From positions 1 to 7,302 of the forward strand of contig CAMTHN010000030.1 in assembly GCA_947072265.1 (NCBI GenBank): 7,302 nucleotides of DNA, read 5' to 3'. Shown in pieces: positions 6,428 to 7,302 of this stretch (position 1 is its first letter; every line of letters starts with the position of its first letter). This stretch comes from an uncultured Clostridia bacterium (lineage in GTDB: Bacteria; Bacillota; Clostridia; Oscillospirales; Ruminococcaceae). Position numbers and translations under genes: made by a program. The notes under the pieces were generated by a model. The model saw only the letters and a program-made list of their open reading frames with translations, was not told where the DNA came from and searched no databases.

Positions 6428-7267
6428 CTATTTTAAGTTTAATAATAATTTTTCTATCATATCAGAAGCATTTTTAGAAGCCATTTTTACAAATTCTTCA
6501 AAAGATAGAGGGGCTTCACCATCAGCTTTATCAGATATAGAGCGAATAACAACATAAGGAATCTTATTTAGATAAGCGACATGACCAATTGCTCCACCTT
6601 CCATCTCAACGGCTTGTGGATTAAAATTAGTCTTAATATTTTGATATTTATTACCGCCAGCTATAAATTGGTCTCCAGAAGCTATACGACCTTTTATAAC
6701 TTTAATTCCATTTAATGATTCTCCTGCTTTTTCAGCAGCTGATATAAGTTTTTCATCCGATTTAAAAAAAGTTATATCTAATCTAGAAATTTCTCCAACT
6801 GGTCTTCCTAAAGCGGTTTCATCAAAATCATGTTGAACTGTATCTGTAGATATAACTATATCTCCTTGATTTAAGTCTGGATTCATACTTCCAGAAACTC
6901 CAGAGTTTATAAGATTTGATACATTAAATTTTGTTATTAAAATTTGTGCACAACTTGCCGCATTAACTTTTCCTATTCCTGATCGAACTAATACTATATT
7001 TTTGGAACTTAGTTCTCCTTCATAAAAAGTCATTCCTGCTAAATTTGTTTCTTTTTTAATTTTCATTTGATTTTTTAAAAGCTCAACCTCTTCATCCATA
7101 GCTCCTATTATTCCAATTATATTTTTTGAGTTTGAATTTGTTTTAGAAGATTCTGATGAAGTATTACTAGAATTTGATGATGTGGATGTACCCCCACCTG
7201 TTCCGCATGAAGCCATAAGCATTGTTGATATAATTAAACTACAAATAATCGTTACTCCTCTTTTCAT
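6428..7267 (-). CDS. Lipoprotein 5'-methylthioadenosine/S-adenosylhomocysteine nucleosidase
   Basis: Cleaves adenine from methylthioadenosine, S-adenosylhomocysteine and probably 5'-deoxyadenosine. The 279-residue protein has two parts. Residues 1-21 are a type II signal peptide: basic MKR, a hydrophobic stretch, and a MAS-C lipobox with the lipidated Cys21. Residues 22-48 are a Ser/Thr/Asn/Gly spacer. Residues 49-279 are a complete nucleosidase domain of about the length of Escherichia coli MtnN (232). Catalytic and binding residues are kept: Glu60 (IGIIGAMDEEV), Met222 and Glu223 (AVEMEGG), Arg242, Ser245 and Asp246 (VVIRSISDKAD). The enzyme is thus predicted active but anchored on the outer face of the membrane, whereas most homologues are cytoplasmic; Borrelia Bgp is a known exported relative. 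AGGAGG (7274-7279) precedes the ATG by six bases. The gene converges on dpaB with ten bases between. I leave the symbol empty because mtnN usually denotes the cytoplasmic enzyme. Confidence 0.93.
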   Translation of the reverse strand: MKRGVTIICSLIISTMLMASCGTGGGTSTSSNSSNTSSESSKTNSNSKNIIGIIGAMDEEVELLKNQMKIKKETNLAGMTFYEGELSSKNIVLVRSGIGKVNAASCAQILITKFNVSNLINSGVSGSMNPDLNQGDIVISTDTVQHDFDETALGRPVGEISRLDITFFKSDEKLISAAEKAGESLNGIKVIKGRIASGDQFIAGGNKYQNIKTNFNPQAVEMEGGAIGHVAYLNKIPYVVIRSISDKADGEAPLSFEEFVKMASKNASDMIEKLLLNLK

Positions 7268-7302
7268 TATAAGCCTCCTAAATATTATATATACTTTAGA
7301 AT

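Noticed and set aside
6420..6437. Weak hairpin TTAAAA-TCTA-TTTTAA between the convergent dpaB and nucleosidase genes, as a shared terminator
   Set aside because: The stem is only about six A-T pairs plus a wobble, with no clean T-run on either side; too weak to call.
7284..7293. TATAAT / TATATA as -10 of the nucleosidase gene on the minus strand
   Set aside because: A start from TATAAT would fall inside the ribosome binding site, and the matching -35 lies outside the window; AT-rich sequence gives many such words.

Overview
This window is about 70% A+T, uses AGA-type codons, and carries a long pyruvate:ferredoxin oxidoreductase next to spore-coat and dipicolinate genes. Together these point to an anaerobic, endospore-forming, low-GC Firmicute of the class Clostridia. 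A Peptostreptococcaceae-like or related lineage is a guess; I cannot fix the genus from the sequence alone. No mobile element, CRISPR array, tRNA or rRNA is visible, and no gene-free gap exceeds 150 bases.

Layout: (1) 1-94 is an AT-rich leader with a short inverted repeat. (2) 95-3655 (+) is nifJ, a complete single-chain pyruvate:ferredoxin oxidoreductase of 1186 residues with all cofactor-binding cysteines. A strong hairpin terminator follows it. (3) 3703-3801 holds an AT-rich tandem repeat and a putative mother-cell sigma-factor promoter. (4) 3802-4861 (+) is the compact cotJA-cotJB-cotJC operon, encoding spore inner-coat proteins including a manganese catalase. It is closed by a 54-base near-perfect palindrome that starts on the cotJC stop codon. 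(5) 4970-6417 (+) is dpaA-dpaB (spoVFA-spoVFB), the two subunits of dipicolinate synthase, behind a second promoter-like element with the same geometry as the one before cotJ. (6) 6428-7267 (-) is a convergent gene for a 5'-methylthioadenosine/S-adenosylhomocysteine nucleosidase. It carries an N-terminal lipoprotein signal and a low-complexity linker, so it is predicted to sit outside the cytoplasmic membrane.

How the genes relate: cotJ and dpaAB are both mother-cell sporulation functions. One builds the coat and removes peroxide; the other makes the Ca-dipicolinate precursor of the spore core. The two promoter-like elements, AC-N17-CATANNNTA in both cases, suggest shared late mother-cell (sigma-K type) control. 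nifJ is a central carbon and electron-transfer enzyme, separated from the sporulation block by its terminator, and has no obvious functional tie to it. The exported-looking nucleosidase is the least ordinary item. I see no convincing novel multi-gene system here.
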